Notes: a model not told the origin generated them from the letters alone. 64,000 nt of DNA from Paenibacillaceae bacterium (GCA_900766135.1 CAAFUF010000006.1:115927-179926); one strand, 5' to 3'; shown: positions 26,086 to 35,831, counted from the stretch's first letter. Made by a program: numbers and translations.

Positions 26086-26113
26086 AAATATAGTGAGCGT
26101 GCTCACTATATTT
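26086..26113 (-). terminator. Terminator between the two beta-propeller genes
   Basis: A 13-bp perfect inverted repeat (AAATATAGTGAGC, 2-base centre, GCTCACTATATTT) runs into TTTTTT on the minus strand. It separates the unit 28063-26124 from the unit beginning at 26033. Confidence 0.75.
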
Positions 26114-26123
26114 CTCGATTCAG

Positions 26124-27545
26124 TTACTCACTCCAGGATAAAGAAACCGTTTCTCCATTGGGTCCGTCAATTTTCATTTCGACCTGAGAGGCTTGCTCTG
26201 TTTTTGGAAACCAGGCCAAATAAAAAGGATGGTGTGAGTCGTTGCTTACGGAAACCAACCGAGAAGGAGACACATATTTACCATTTAAGCCTTGCAGGCT
26301 AATCCTCTGCTCATTTAACAAATCAGAAATATCGCCAGAATGAGCAGCTAATGAAATTCCATAGATATCATTTTGTTGAAAATCCTCCGCTTTGATATCC
26401 GTAAAATTCGGATCATTCCCAAGGTCAGTTGCCTTTAACCTTTGCACCGTGATTTGAGCCGAGCCAAGCGTTCCCTCCTGAACGGATGGATCCGGACTAA
26501 TGTCAGGGGCGGTTACGTTCGAAGCTTGGACAGGAACAATGATATCTTCCAGCGATATTTCATGCGGTTCGGAACCTACCGGAATTATGGCTACGACCTT
26601 TCTGTCTTCTCGGTTGATCTTTACGATATCGTTCGATTGCCGATTTGAGACAAAAGCCCATACCCCATCAGGTGAAAAGCCTACGTGATTTGCATAGGAA
26701 CCCGTTGAAATCGTCGCTAAAACACGAAAGTTGTCCGTATTGATCACTGTGACATCGTTCGATTTGTTATTGCTGACCCACAATTCTTTTCCGTCTGGGG
26801 AGACAGTTACCCCATGAGGAGCCTCTCCCGCTTCAATATCCTTGATCACTTGCATGGTTTTCATATCGATGACAGACACCGTATTCGACTCTACATTGGC
26901 AGCAAAAGCATATCGCGAATCCGGCATAACCGCCACCTCGTTAGGTACTTTCCCGACAGCGATGGTTTTGACGACTTTTGCCGTTGTTGCGTCTACGATG
27001 GAAATCGTATCATCATTCACATTAGCTGTCCAAACTTGGGAACCATCCGCAGTAACTGCCACATGCGCCGGGCCTTCTCCCGTCTCAACCATGGATTTTA
27101 GATTGAGATTCGCCGTATCCACAATGGCTAATTTCCCGCCCGTTTTACCAAGCCCCGGATTAAGGGATACGTATAAGTTTTGACCGTCCGGGCTTATATC
27201 GATGCCATGAACGCCTTCGTCAAAAGCAAGTTCCTTTATTTTCTTTTTGGTTTTCGTATCGATCGCTATCAGCGTTTTGCCGTCAAAGCCGGTGCCGACG
27301 TAAAGTACTTTTTGGTCTAAGCTTAGTGCAATACCATGGGAAGCTTGGTCTGTTCCCAGTTTAATCGTGTCCACTGCTTTTCCTTGTTCATAATCAACAA
27401 CGGAGATGGTTCCGTCTCCAGCGTTTGGTACATAAAAAACTGAAGCAGGAGCTGCTTTCCCTTCTGGCTGTTTTACGAAAAGCCAAGTACCGGCAACGAG
27501 CAAAAGGAAAAGCAAAACTCCCCCCCATCGATAGATATTTTTCAT
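26124..27545 (-). CDS. Membrane-anchored YVTN beta-propeller protein
   Basis: 473-aa protein with an N-terminal anchor (about residues 8-24), a seven-blade-type YVTN propeller (repeats such as DGTISVVDYEQGKAVDTI, NVESNTVSVIDMKTMQVI, NNKSNDVTVINTDNFRVLATI) and a C-terminal domain of about 120 aa of unknown type. ATG 27545 follows GGAGTGG; a GTG four codons upstream is less likely. It follows two His-rich mini-proteins in one transcript. Paralogue of the lipoprotein at 24906. Confidence 0.8.
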   Translation of the reverse strand: MKNIYRWGGVLLFLLLVAGTWLFVKQPEGKAAPASVFYVPNAGDGTISVVDYEQGKAVDTIKLGTDQASHGIALSLDQKVLYVGTGFDGKTLIAIDTKTKKKIKELAFDEGVHGIDISPDGQNLYVSLNPGLGKTGGKLAIVDTANLNLKSMVETGEGPAHVAVTADGSQVWTANVNDDTISIVDATTAKVVKTIAVGKVPNEVAVMPDSRYAFAANVESNTVSVIDMKTMQVIKDIEAGEAPHGVTVSPDGKELWVSNNKSNDVTVINTDNFRVLATISTGSYANHVGFSPDGVWAFVSNRQSNDIVKINREDRKVVAIIPVGSEPHEISLEDIIVPVQASNVTAPDISPDPSVQEGTLGSAQITVQRLKATDLGNDPNFTDIKAEDFQQNDIYGISLAAHSGDISDLLNEQRISLQGLNGKYVSPSRLVSVSNDSHHPFYLAWFPKTEQASQVEMKIDGPNGETVSLSWSE

Positions 27546-27581
27546 GAACTCATCCACTCCATGTTCTCGTCATTGGGTTTG

Positions 27582-27830
27582 TTAGTGTCGTTTCTTACTC
27601 ATCATCGGCATCAAAACCAGGTGTGACAATGGGCAAATCAGCAGAAGCAGGAATGGAATAATGTTTCCCGTTGAGCCTGTTATTCCGTTAAAAAGTAGCA
27701 TTGCAGCGAATAGAACGATCGGCAAAACACAGCACAAGATCATCATCCAATTATGTTTTTTGGAATGGCCGGAATGCTCCCCGCCAGCATGATTATTTCC
27801 GTCATGGTTGTGATTACCACAGCAACTCAT
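27582..27830 (-). CDS. His-rich two-helix membrane mini-protein
   Basis: 82-aa protein starting MSCCGNHNHDGNN, with a His/Gly-rich head of about 27 residues (a likely metal ligand cluster) and two membrane helices; the end PLSHLVLMPMM resembles DUF2933-type proteins. RBS AAAGGAGG. Middle gene of the unit 28063-26124. Probably copper-related, function unknown. Confidence 0.7.
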   Translation of the reverse strand: MSCCGNHNHDGNNHAGGEHSGHSKKHNWMMILCCVLPIVLFAAMLLFNGITGSTGNIIPFLLLLICPLSHLVLMPMMSKKRH

Positions 27831-27868
27831 GTTAGTTCCTCCTTTGTTAATTTGAACTTCGGATTGGT

Positions 27869-28063
27869 TTACCGGGATAATTTTTGAATTTCTTGCTTCA
27901 TTTGCTCATTTTGCGCTTTTAGTTCGTCAAGCTGTACTTGCATCGCACGGTCATTTGAATGCTCCGAATGAGAGCCGTGTCCATGACCATGCCCCTTCAT
28001 TCCAAACATCATAAACACCATCATTAACGGACAAGCCAACAATAGCAGCCAAGACCAATCCAT
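27869..28063 (-). CDS. DUF2933-like membrane mini-protein
   Basis: 64-aa protein: one membrane helix (LLLLACPLMMVFMMFGMKG), a GHGHGHGSHSEH metal-ligand-like stretch, then a coiled-coil tail (VQLDELKAQNEQMKQEIQKL). This is the known layout of DUF2933 proteins, which often sit in copper clusters. RBS AAAGGAGG. First gene of its unit, with motif-A repeats 55 bp upstream. Confidence 0.75.
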   Translation of the reverse strand: MDWSWLLLLACPLMMVFMMFGMKGHGHGHGSHSEHSNDRAMQVQLDELKAQNEQMKQEIQKLSR

Positions 28064-28117
28064 TTGTATTCCTCCTTTATCATTTCAATAACTTGATATG
28101 TTCATTGTAAAGAGTGA

Positions 28118-28139
28118 TTGTGTAGAAACCGTGTGGAAA
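28118..28139 (-). promoter_or_regulatory. 11-bp direct repeat (motif A), best copy
   Basis: TTGTGTAGAAA (28118-28128) is followed directly by CCGTGTGGAAA (28129-28139). It lies upstream of the DUF2933-His-rich-propeller unit. Confidence 0.6.
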
Positions 28140-28162
28140 GCGTGCAATTTCTATGGACTTAT

Positions 28163-28192
28163 AAAAAAACACGACCCGATATTATGGTCGTG
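28163..28192 (-). terminator. Terminator after the VTT-domain gene
   Basis: Stem CACGACC/GGTCGTG with a 9-base loop is followed on the minus strand by TTTTTTT. Confidence 0.85.
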
Positions 28193-28269
28193 GTAAGGCG
28201 TGGACGGTACTGTATCCAAACTAGGCATGTCAATAATTCAGCCCCTTCGATCCTTTCTTTGGCGAATGT

Positions 28270-28854
28270 TTAAATATCCGACTTCCTAGATCTGAACTTT
28301 CCGGGTATAAAGAGAATGAAAAAGAATGAAAATAGTAGCAATATTGAAATACCCGTCTTGACGCGTTGGTCTTCAATCATCTTAAACCCATAGCCAGCCA
28401 TAGACTCTAAAAGAATGGACGGGGCTTTTCCGATGCCTGTAGCGAGGAGATAGATCGGGATACGTACTTGTGCTATTACACTCATGACTGTAACCAGGGC
28501 GGACGGCATATATGGAATGATTCTGGCGATCAAAACCGTGAGAAACTGCCTAAGAGTACTCATCCGTTGTATACGATGGAACCACAATCTTCTGTTCTTT
28601 GAAAGATACTTCTCCTCTAGTTTGAGTGCCCCTTTTCGGTATAACATATAGGAAACAATCGCACCGGCCATTTCACCGAGCCAGGATACGAAAAAACCTG
28701 GGATTCCCCCAAACACTAACACATTGGCCATCGTGAGAAAAACGGAAGGAATTACCCCTAAGATGCTGATGACCACATTGAGGACGATGCTAAGGACGTA
28801 CGATCCTATCCCCCAGCCTGCCAACCATTCTGCAACATCTTCTGCCTGTAACAT
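28270..28854 (-). CDS. TVP38/TMEM64 (VTT domain) membrane protein
   Basis: 194-aa membrane protein of the SNARE-associated/DedA-related family. It shows the pattern of helices around GGIPGFFVSWLGEMAGAIVSYMLYRKG and the second half with RIIPYMPSALVTVMSVIAQVRIP. Such proteins act in lipid transport or membrane integrity. It lies downstream of the Met/His-tailed lipoprotein gene, from which a terminator separates it. Confidence 0.8.
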   Translation of the reverse strand: MLQAEDVAEWLAGWGIGSYVLSIVLNVVISILGVIPSVFLTMANVLVFGGIPGFFVSWLGEMAGAIVSYMLYRKGALKLEEKYLSKNRRLWFHRIQRMSTLRQFLTVLIARIIPYMPSALVTVMSVIAQVRIPIYLLATGIGKAPSILLESMAGYGFKMIEDQRVKTGISILLLFSFFFILFIPGKFRSRKSDI

Positions 28855-28894
28855 TGCCGGATTCGCTCCCTAATACTAACATCATTTTTTTAAT

Positions 28895-28940
28895 AAAAAG
28901 GCTGCATGGATCATATTAAACAATCCTATACAGCCTTTTT
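28895..28940 (-). terminator. Terminator after the wall-binding-repeat lipoprotein gene
   Basis: Outer stem AAAAAGGCTG/CAGCCTTTTT with inner ATGGAT/ATCCTAT pairs, followed on the minus strand by ATTAAAAAAATG. Confidence 0.75.
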
Positions 28941-28954
28941 GCCTTTTCTTCGGG

Positions 28955-30214
28955 TTAGTGGTTCATCCCGGGCATATCCTCCGTATTGCCGTTCATTCCA
29001 CCCATACTTCCATGATCCATCCCTGATGCCGATACAATCTCCAGCATGGTGTCGATTTGCCCCTGAGCTTCAGCAGAAATGGATGCCTGAGAGCCGGTTA
29101 GCCAGGCATGGTTATACGGTCCCTCTGTTGGAGATTTCTCATATTTGGGTTGGACAGACATCACGTAAGACATCACCGAATCCGGCATACTGTCCTTTGT
29201 TGTCCATAGAAGCGGTGTATGCTTGCCTAAGTGAGAAAAAGGCGCACCCGCAATAGCCAGTCCCGGATTTTCTGGATTTACAAACGAAAAGTTATGCCCA
29301 GGTGTTGTAATTCCCCAACCAAATCCGGTTGCTTTGTCCTTATATTGAGCAAAGGCAACAGCGTTAGCATATGGATCATCGCCAGCAATACGTACCACTT
29401 TGCCATATTGCTTTATTTGATTGGCTACATTCTGTGAAATGACAGATTCAGGCCCTAAAATATAAATATTGGCCTTTCCTCCCCGGGTTTGTAACGCTTC
29501 TTTGGTTTCCTGCGGTATCTCATCTTTCATGACATACAACAGGGGCTCAGGCATATGAGCGATCCAGTTGATGGCCGGCATTGTATACTCAAGACTTTCC
29601 ATCGATCCAATGATGACGGAAGAAGGATTTTCACCCGCTACTTTAGCGTAATAAGCATCAATGGCTTTAGCCAAAGCTGCAGGATTATCGGCTACAAGTT
29701 TGTCCGTTTTGAACCCGAGTTCCTTTGCCTGATCCTCAACTTTTTGATCAAGATCACCAACCAAGATCGCTTGAATTCCCTCGTTACTCTCCACGCCTTT
29801 CGGCTTTAATCTTTTCATCTCATTTGCAGTAGCTTCAGGAATACCATCCTGATTGACAAACAAAATCGGGCCATTGCTTGGATGATGGATCAAGTCGGCA
29901 CTAACAACTGCATTCTGCCAATCATCAGCAGATGTAAGAATAATACTCCCTGGACGGTTATCATCACTGGTTGCCATCCATAACGTTCGCGATACCGACA
30001 CCGCCGCTTCCACGGGATTATCCGTGTTTATCCGCGTCGTATTTTTTGAGGAAATCCATGGAGTCACGACTTTTACTTCGGAAACAGTTGTATTACTTGA
30101 TGGTTGAACCGTATTCTCAGCTTTAGCAGCATTGTCGTTTCCCGAATTGGTGCAGGCCGATAAAATGAACACCGTAACTAATAAAGCTACTCCGAGTTGG
30201 ACTGGTTTCTTCAT
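28955..30214 (-). CDS. Lipoprotein with cell-wall-binding-repeat-2-like domains and Met/His tail
   Basis: 419-aa lipoprotein (lipobox LSAC). The body resembles the cell wall binding repeat 2 fold: repeated units with GPILFVNQDGIPEAT, QAILVGDLDQKV, ANIYILGPESVIS and RIAGDDPYANAVAFA. The last 20 or so residues are Met/His/Gly-rich (GMDHGSMGGMNG to MPGMNH), a typical extracytoplasmic copper ligand cluster. Motif-A repeats lie about 70 bp upstream. It may hold copper at the wall-membrane interface; this role is inferred. Confidence 0.72.
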   Translation of the reverse strand: MKKPVQLGVALLVTVFILSACTNSGNDNAAKAENTVQPSSNTTVSEVKVVTPWISSKNTTRINTDNPVEAAVSVSRTLWMATSDDNRPGSIILTSADDWQNAVVSADLIHHPSNGPILFVNQDGIPEATANEMKRLKPKGVESNEGIQAILVGDLDQKVEDQAKELGFKTDKLVADNPAALAKAIDAYYAKVAGENPSSVIIGSMESLEYTMPAINWIAHMPEPLLYVMKDEIPQETKEALQTRGGKANIYILGPESVISQNVANQIKQYGKVVRIAGDDPYANAVAFAQYKDKATGFGWGITTPGHNFSFVNPENPGLAIAGAPFSHLGKHTPLLWTTKDSMPDSVMSYVMSVQPKYEKSPTEGPYNHAWLTGSQASISAEAQGQIDTMLEIVSASGMDHGSMGGMNGNTEDMPGMNH

Positions 30215-30283
30215 AAGCGCCTCCTGTAAATTCTCATTATTTTCTAAATAGAGTTATTAGGTGATATCCATTTTAAACAAAAA

Positions 30284-30305
30284 GCTTGTGGAAAGTATGT
30301 GGTTT
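30284..30305 (-). promoter_or_regulatory. 11-bp direct repeat (motif A)
   Basis: GCTTGTGGAAA (30284-30294) followed by GTATGTGGTTT (30295-30305), upstream of the Met/His-tailed lipoprotein gene. It also lies in the divergent region to the NlpC/P60 gene at 30427. Confidence 0.5.
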
Positions 30306-30426
30306 TCGTGGAGATCCCGTTTAATTATTACCTTTTCCGCTTCCAAATATTACGCCTAAACAAACCCTGAAATCCTGTGTTAGGATGACGTCAGTTTCAC
30401 AAAAAAACATCAGGAGGAAATTCAGC

Positions 30427-30984
30427 ATGAAGAAATCTTTAGCAATTTTAATGGTATCTGCTTCTCTCGTAATGAGTCCGTTTGGAGCTCCGACGACTCA
30501 TGCATCAAGCGACATTCCTACACAAGCTAAAGCAACAGTAAGCAGCGTGCGGGAAAATGTTATCGCAAAAGGGATGAAATATTTAGGAACTCCTTATGAG
30601 TTCGGGTCCAGCAGAAGCAATACCAAAACCTTCGACTGTTCCGACTTTGTAAGACAAGCCTATTGGGAAGGAGCAGGAATCAGGTTGCCTTCTAATTCGA
30701 GGACTCAAGGAGCTTATATCAAGAAAAACGGCACCTATACAACAAACTGGAAGAACCTCAAGCGTGGAGACATTATGTTCTTCATGTCTTACAGAGGCAG
30801 CAAAGCTTCTGACTACCAAGGAATTAATAAAAGCACTGCCCGCATCACTCATAACGGAATTTATCTTGGAAACGGGAAAATCCTGCAAACTTATTCCAAA
30901 GAATCGGGCGGCGTTCGTATCGATAAAATTGAGGGCACTCAATGGGAAAAGCGCTTTCTGTTTGGGGGAAGTGTGTTGAAATAG
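30427..30984 (+). CDS. Secreted NlpC/P60 endopeptidase
   Basis: 185-aa exported enzyme: signal peptide (about residues 1-27), then an NlpC/P60 domain with FDCSDFVRQAYWEG (catalytic Cys), LKRGDIMFF and THNGIYLGNG (catalytic His). The third polar residue appears to be Gln in ILQTYSK. It cleaves peptidoglycan stem peptides. ATG 30427 follows AGGAGG. It is more distant from the other two NlpC/P60 proteins in the window than those are from each other. Confidence 0.88.
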   Translation: MKKSLAILMVSASLVMSPFGAPTTHASSDIPTQAKATVSSVRENVIAKGMKYLGTPYEFGSSRSNTKTFDCSDFVRQAYWEGAGIRLPSNSRTQGAYIKKNGTYTTNWKNLKRGDIMFFMSYRGSKASDYQGINKSTARITHNGIYLGNGKILQTYSKESGGVRIDKIEGTQWEKRFLFGGSVLK

Positions 30985-30991
30985 CATAACA

Positions 30992-31017
30992 AGCCAGTGA
31001 GAAATAACTCACTGGCT
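30992..31017. terminator. Bidirectional hairpin between convergent genes
   Basis: A 10-bp stem AGCCAGTGAG/CTCACTGGCT with loop AAATAA. It lies between the NlpC/P60 gene and the chemoreceptor gene, which converge. Confidence 0.7.
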
Positions 31018-31033
31018 CGTCCTTTCTCCAAAT

Positions 31034-32709
31034 TTATACTTGAAATTGATTAACGGCCTTTCTCATTTTTTCGATCGTTTCCAACATTTTGGATGAAGTT
31101 TCGGATATATCCTCTGTTCTATTCACTTGTGAATGGCTCGCTTCCATGATGTGTTGGACATTTTTTACTGTCTCGTCGGCGATTGAAGATACCGTCTGAA
31201 ATGAGGAGGCAATTTCTTCAGTTCCAGCAGATATTTCCTGAGTTGCCGTAGATATTTCCTGATTTTGCTTAGCTACAACTCCAGCAGAATTGACAATATT
31301 GCTGAATGCTTGTCCTGCTTTCTGTAGGACTTTTATCCCTCGATCAAGCTGCTTGAGTCCCAGCTCCACCATTTCTGCAGCGTCACTTGTCTTCGTTTGA
31401 ACAGTATCAATTAAAGATTGAATTTCATGTGAAGAACGCTCAGATTGTTCAGCCAATTTTTTCACTTCATCGGCGACCACCGTAAACCCTCGGCCATTCT
31501 CTCCTGCTCGAGCTGCCTCAATGGCTGCGTTCAATGCCAATAGATGGGTTTGTGAGGAAATCTCTGTAATCATTCCTGCTATACTGCTAACATTATCAGA
31601 CATCTGGTACAACTCATTAATACTATCTGCCATTAAGCGAGTCGTTTCATTAAGCTGATGGATCTCCTCAACAGCTGTTTGGATTGACTGGTTTCCCCGA
31701 TCAGCATGTTCCAACATTTCACTTGAAGTTAGTGCGACAATGGAAGTTGTTTCGGCGATATGCTGAATGTTTTCTGAAATATCATCCATGGCATTAGCAC
31801 TGGCATTCATTCCCTGAGCTTGCTTAAGCGCCCCTGATTCAACTTGTATGACATTTGAGTTCACATCTAGAGCCATCTCTGCAATTTGCTTCGTCTTCTC
31901 GTCAACAGATAGAGAAGAATGGTGAACACCTATAGAAACTTCTTTGACGGAATGTACCATTTCTTGAAGCCCCCGCACCATTTGATTGACGCTAATAGCT
32001 AGTCTACCTAGCTCATCTCTAGACTTAGAAACCAGAAGATCTACTCTTAAATCGCCAACTGAAACCTTCTCCATAAGATGTGTCATCTGGAGAATTGGCC
32101 GTACAAATCTGACCGATAAATAAGCAGCAACTATTAAGGAAACTAAGAGACCGATTAAGGCAAACCAAATCATACTTTTTCGAAAATTTTGGGAGGCATG
32201 CTCATACATTTCTTTCGGCATACTTACATGAAAAGCTCCAATAACATCGCCCTGCTTATTTCTTATCGGTTCATATAAAGAAAGTTCTTCTCCATTATGG
32301 GAAGAACCAAGATAGGCTTCCCCTTTCTCCAAAACCGTCTTTTGAACCTCGGTTTCAAGGGAACTCATCGATTCATTATTTGCCATGGAATCATCTGCAG
32401 TTGCAACGCTGATTTTACCTTTAAAAATGACGATACTATCTCCAGTCAGTTTATTAATGGATTCTACCGCTTGACGATTATTTTCCATTAGTGTTTCGCC
32501 CTTGTACAACTTGGTATTTTTAATTTCCCACTCCCCTGGATATTTTTCATTGAGCAATGCCTTGGCCATAGCTTCATTCGTTGCGAGTTTCTTCTCAGCA
32601 AGGTGGGTTACCTCATTTTTCATCATTACTGCCGAGTATCCCCCTAATGAAACGACAACAATTAAAATGACACTCGAAAACATGATCATCAATTTTATGG
32701 AGAGTTTCA
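31034..32709 (-). CDS. Methyl-accepting chemotaxis protein
   Basis: 558-aa receptor: TM1 (about 7-27), a single-cache-type periplasmic-side sensor (KGEAYLGSSHNGEELSLYEPI, GDVIGAFHVSMP), TM2, HAMP, and the signalling tip EISSQTHLLALNAAIEAARAGENGRGF. Start GTG 32709 follows AAGGAG by nine bases. It is the only chemotaxis gene in the window; the ligand is unknown. Confidence 0.92.
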
Positions 32710-32767
32710 CGATAAATAGCTCCTTATACAATATTAATACATAGTTTCTATTACAAAAAATATAGGC

Positions 32768-33442
32768 TTACCTATTTCTAAATGTCCCTGCAATTTCTGA
32801 AATTTCATTTCTAGTTAATAATCTTCTCGGAATGAATGCCGGAACTATTTTTTTATACTCCAGATATTTTTCTCCAAATTCTTCTATCATTTGTTTTTCT
32901 TCTCTTTTGGAAAGTTTTGTATACATGACTAAAAGGATAGGCGCCATCAAAATCGTAATTATTGTTGGCCACTGCACCAGGAAGCCAATGATACTAAGCA
33001 CAAAACCGCTGTACTGAGGGTGCCGTACTATTCTGTATATCCCGCTAGTGACCATCTCTCCCTTTCCGGCATGAATCCCTTTCCAACCTATCCCAATAAT
33101 CAATATCCCCGCAAATATAAGTAGGTTACTGAGAGGGTGGAGAATGGAGTATAGTGTTGTTGAACCGCCAGCCAAGGCTACCCATAAATGCCCATTAAGA
33201 TGAGTAAACGGATCTAGTACCGGGTATTTACTCCCCAAAGCTGAAGTTAAAATATAGATTGTTAACGGAAATCCAAACATTTCACTGAAAAGTGCAACTA
33301 TAAATGCCGCGAAGGCTCCTAATGTTCTCCACTCCCTTTTCGTTTGGGGCTTATATGCCGCAAATACAAACATACCAAAAAACAGGATGTTAAATAGAAC
33401 GGATCCCCAGAGACCGTACGCATTCTTATCCAAAAGATGCAT
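32768..33442 (-). CDS. Isoprenylcysteine/phospholipid methyltransferase-like membrane protein
   Basis: 224-aa protein with about five membrane helices. The C-terminal part has the ICMT/PEMT signature: GIYRIVRHPQYSGF and EEKQMIEEFGEKYLEYKK, which bind SAM. It follows the spermidine-synthase-like gene after 26 bp with RBS GTGAGGT, so the two are probably co-transcribed. The substrate is unknown. Confidence 0.8.
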   Translation of the reverse strand: MHLLDKNAYGLWGSVLFNILFFGMFVFAAYKPQTKREWRTLGAFAAFIVALFSEMFGFPLTIYILTSALGSKYPVLDPFTHLNGHLWVALAGGSTTLYSILHPLSNLLIFAGILIIGIGWKGIHAGKGEMVTSGIYRIVRHPQYSGFVLSIIGFLVQWPTIITILMAPILLVMYTKLSKREEKQMIEEFGEKYLEYKKIVPAFIPRRLLTRNEISEIAGTFRNR

Positions 33443-33468
33443 AATAATCGTACCTCACTTATTCAAAA

Positions 33469-35769
33469 TTAGGGTCTATTAATAACGCTTATCAGAGCAT
33501 AAATGAATCCGCCAACGAGCAGTGCGCCATTGAACCCCAGGCTCATGGAGAGAATAACCGCTAGTACCGAGCCCATTACAGACATAACACCGTTTATGCC
33601 GAACATCATCGGAATTGCGTCCTCTTTACCTGATTCCTCAAGTCGTTTTAGTCCTCTTGGAAATGGAATCCCCATAAAGAACCCTTGAATCATTACTAAT
33701 ATGGAAGCAACAATGATTTTATTAACTAAGCTCCACTCCGACGTGATGAGAAACATTTTTTCTAAAAGCAGTATTAATGCTATATTGACTACCACAACCA
33801 AAAGAGGAGGTATACAGTCATTTTTCAGAATTTTGTTAAGCGATTTATTTCTACTCATGTATCCTCCCAACCCGCTTCCTACCAGCAATGCCGCCAGAAT
33901 ATAGCTAAAAGTAAGTACAGGATGACCGAAGTAAAGAGAAAATTTCTGTATGAGCGGTGTTTCAATCAACATAAATCCGGCACCTAGAAGTCCAAAGTAA
34001 AGTGCTGGTCTCTTCAAGTTCCGATTTCTTATTAAAAACGGGACAAAGAGAATCACACTCCCAATTCCAACAGCAGCAAGAAGATTAAGCAACGATGTAG
34101 GTAAACCCTTCTCAAAATTGTAGAAATAGGGACTATCATCTGTAGACGGGACCACATTGTTGCTAAATTTGGCTGTGAATTGTTTGAAAGTATCGTGCTC
34201 ATCTTCCAGGTGCTTTAAAGGCCCCTCCTCGTAAATATTAGGAAGGAATAACGGCGTATTACCGCCTTGTAATGCCTTGTCTAATAACTGGTTACTCTCA
34301 TTCTCTGTAAAAGGTACATTTTTTATGATTACAATAGGATAATGAATATGTTCAGCATCACCGCCATGTTCTGATGGAGGCATATTTTTGGCTAAAATAG
34401 CGATGTATTTTGGTGCTTCCTTCAAGGGAACTCCTCTTTGAGTAAGAGCTGAAATGGAGGTTGCCACTATTTTTTCGAGATCGTTTTGATCATGAGCAAG
34501 AAAGGCGACTCTTCCGTTACTTTCCAGTTTATTTAGATAATCTTTCACTGCCTCAACCGTATAGATATAGTTTTCAGAAAGAGCGTACCCCACACTTTGA
34601 GAAGCATTGGTCATTACTAAGGATAAAAAGATCGTATCGAATTTATCGTTCGTCCTTCTGACGAAATTCCGACCATCTTCTGCATATACCTTCACTTCCG
34701 GCAAATTGTAAATGTTGCCGTTAAAGTCGGAGTACTTTTCTACGGCGTCAATGCTCGAAGTGTTTATTTCAACTGCGGTAATATCTTTACTCCCGGCCGC
34801 TAAAGCGTATAATATATCTCTTCCCCCTCCTGGCCCAATGATCAAAGACTTATCATTCTTCCCTATCGAAAAAGGTAAAAACTCAGTTTCCTTTTTATAT
34901 TTCTCCAGACTGCTTAAATCACCGTTATATTTCATCATTGGGGCATTAGCCGCTCCATCAATAGTAACCACCATATAGTCGGGTATTTCCGGTAGTCTTA
35001 TAACATCAGTCCTAGAGAATGAATTCCATTCCGTAGATATAATTTCTGCATTCTCACCTTCATATTGATAAAACCCAAACGTTTTACCTGGATTAGTCAA
35101 TAAACCGTTGAAATTCTTCTCGATCGAATTTATATACTGAACTGGAACGAATAAACCTGAAGATAATAGAACGAGAGAAACTATGGTTACAGCAATCAAC
35201 CTCTTAAAATTTGCTAACAACGAGAAGCTGAGCGCAGCCAATAAGGCAATAATAGCTATAACCAAGGAAGACCTGAACATTCCTAAATTGTTCATTAATA
35301 GAAGTACAACTACGCTCCCAACCCCTGAGCCGAGCAAATCTGCAAAATAAAGTTTATTGCTTATCCCCGCAGATAGTCTGAAGAGAAGGGATATATAATA
35401 TCCCCCTATTACAAAAGGAAGGGTTCCCAACAGGGCATAGATTAAAACACTATTTATATAAGGCAGCTTATAGATCACCGATAATATGACGAGATAAAAT
35501 AGAGCTAACAAAAAAGCCGCATAACCTATACTTTGCACCTTCTGTATCTTACCCGGTTCTTTTGCCTTTTTCTGCTGCATATATACAAGTACGCTTCCGA
35601 CACCAACGCCGCATATTGCAAAAGATGTGATAAGAAAAGTATAGTGATAGGATAAAAGTGCCGAATATATTCTTGTTAGTATTACTTGGTATACAAATAA
35701 GGAAACAGATACAAAGAAAATACTTAATAAAATTAAAAAATTTCCCTTTATATTGATTGACTTTATCAA
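33469..35769 (-). CDS. Membrane-embedded spermidine-synthase-like protein (copy 2)
   Basis: 766-aa paralogue of 13268-15463 with the same plan: N-terminal membrane helices (FAICGVGVGSVLVYM), Rossmann domain (SLIIGPGGGRDILYALAAG, AVEINTSSID, YAEDGRNF, FDTIFLSLVMT) and C-terminal helices (YFGHPVLTFSYILAALLVGSGLGGYMS, PFPRGLKRL). The two copies share the SENGxxL-type and EGPLK/QYGTLQ loop regions only loosely. Function unknown. Confidence 0.75.
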   Translation of the reverse strand: MIKSINIKGNFLILLSIFFVSVSLFVYQVILTRIYSALLSYHYTFLITSFAICGVGVGSVLVYMQQKKAKEPGKIQKVQSIGYAAFLLALFYLVILSVIYKLPYINSVLIYALLGTLPFVIGGYYISLLFRLSAGISNKLYFADLLGSGVGSVVVLLLMNNLGMFRSSLVIAIIALLAALSFSLLANFKRLIAVTIVSLVLLSSGLFVPVQYINSIEKNFNGLLTNPGKTFGFYQYEGENAEIISTEWNSFSRTDVIRLPEIPDYMVVTIDGAANAPMMKYNGDLSSLEKYKKETEFLPFSIGKNDKSLIIGPGGGRDILYALAAGSKDITAVEINTSSIDAVEKYSDFNGNIYNLPEVKVYAEDGRNFVRRTNDKFDTIFLSLVMTNASQSVGYALSENYIYTVEAVKDYLNKLESNGRVAFLAHDQNDLEKIVATSISALTQRGVPLKEAPKYIAILAKNMPPSEHGGDAEHIHYPIVIIKNVPFTENESNQLLDKALQGGNTPLFLPNIYEEGPLKHLEDEHDTFKQFTAKFSNNVVPSTDDSPYFYNFEKGLPTSLLNLLAAVGIGSVILFVPFLIRNRNLKRPALYFGLLGAGFMLIETPLIQKFSLYFGHPVLTFSYILAALLVGSGLGGYMSRNKSLNKILKNDCIPPLLVVVVNIALILLLEKMFLITSEWSLVNKIIVASILVMIQGFFMGIPFPRGLKRLEESGKEDAIPMMFGINGVMSVMGSVLAVILSMSLGFNGALLVGGFIYALISVINRP

Positions 35770-35800
35770 GAATGCCTACGCCCCTCTAAGTGGTAGAATG

Positions 35801-35831
35801 AAAAAGAAGTGCGTTTTAAGCACTTCTTTTT
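35801..35831. terminator. Bidirectional terminator
   Basis: A 12-bp stem AAAAAGAAGTGC/GCACTTCTTTTT with a 7-base loop; the A and T runs serve both directions. On the minus strand it ends the oxidase-NlpC/P60 unit. Confidence 0.85.

Noticed and set aside
26086..26113. Perfect 28-bp palindrome considered as an operator
   Set aside because: A run of six T follows it directly on the minus strand and it lies just after a stop codon, so a terminator explains it better.
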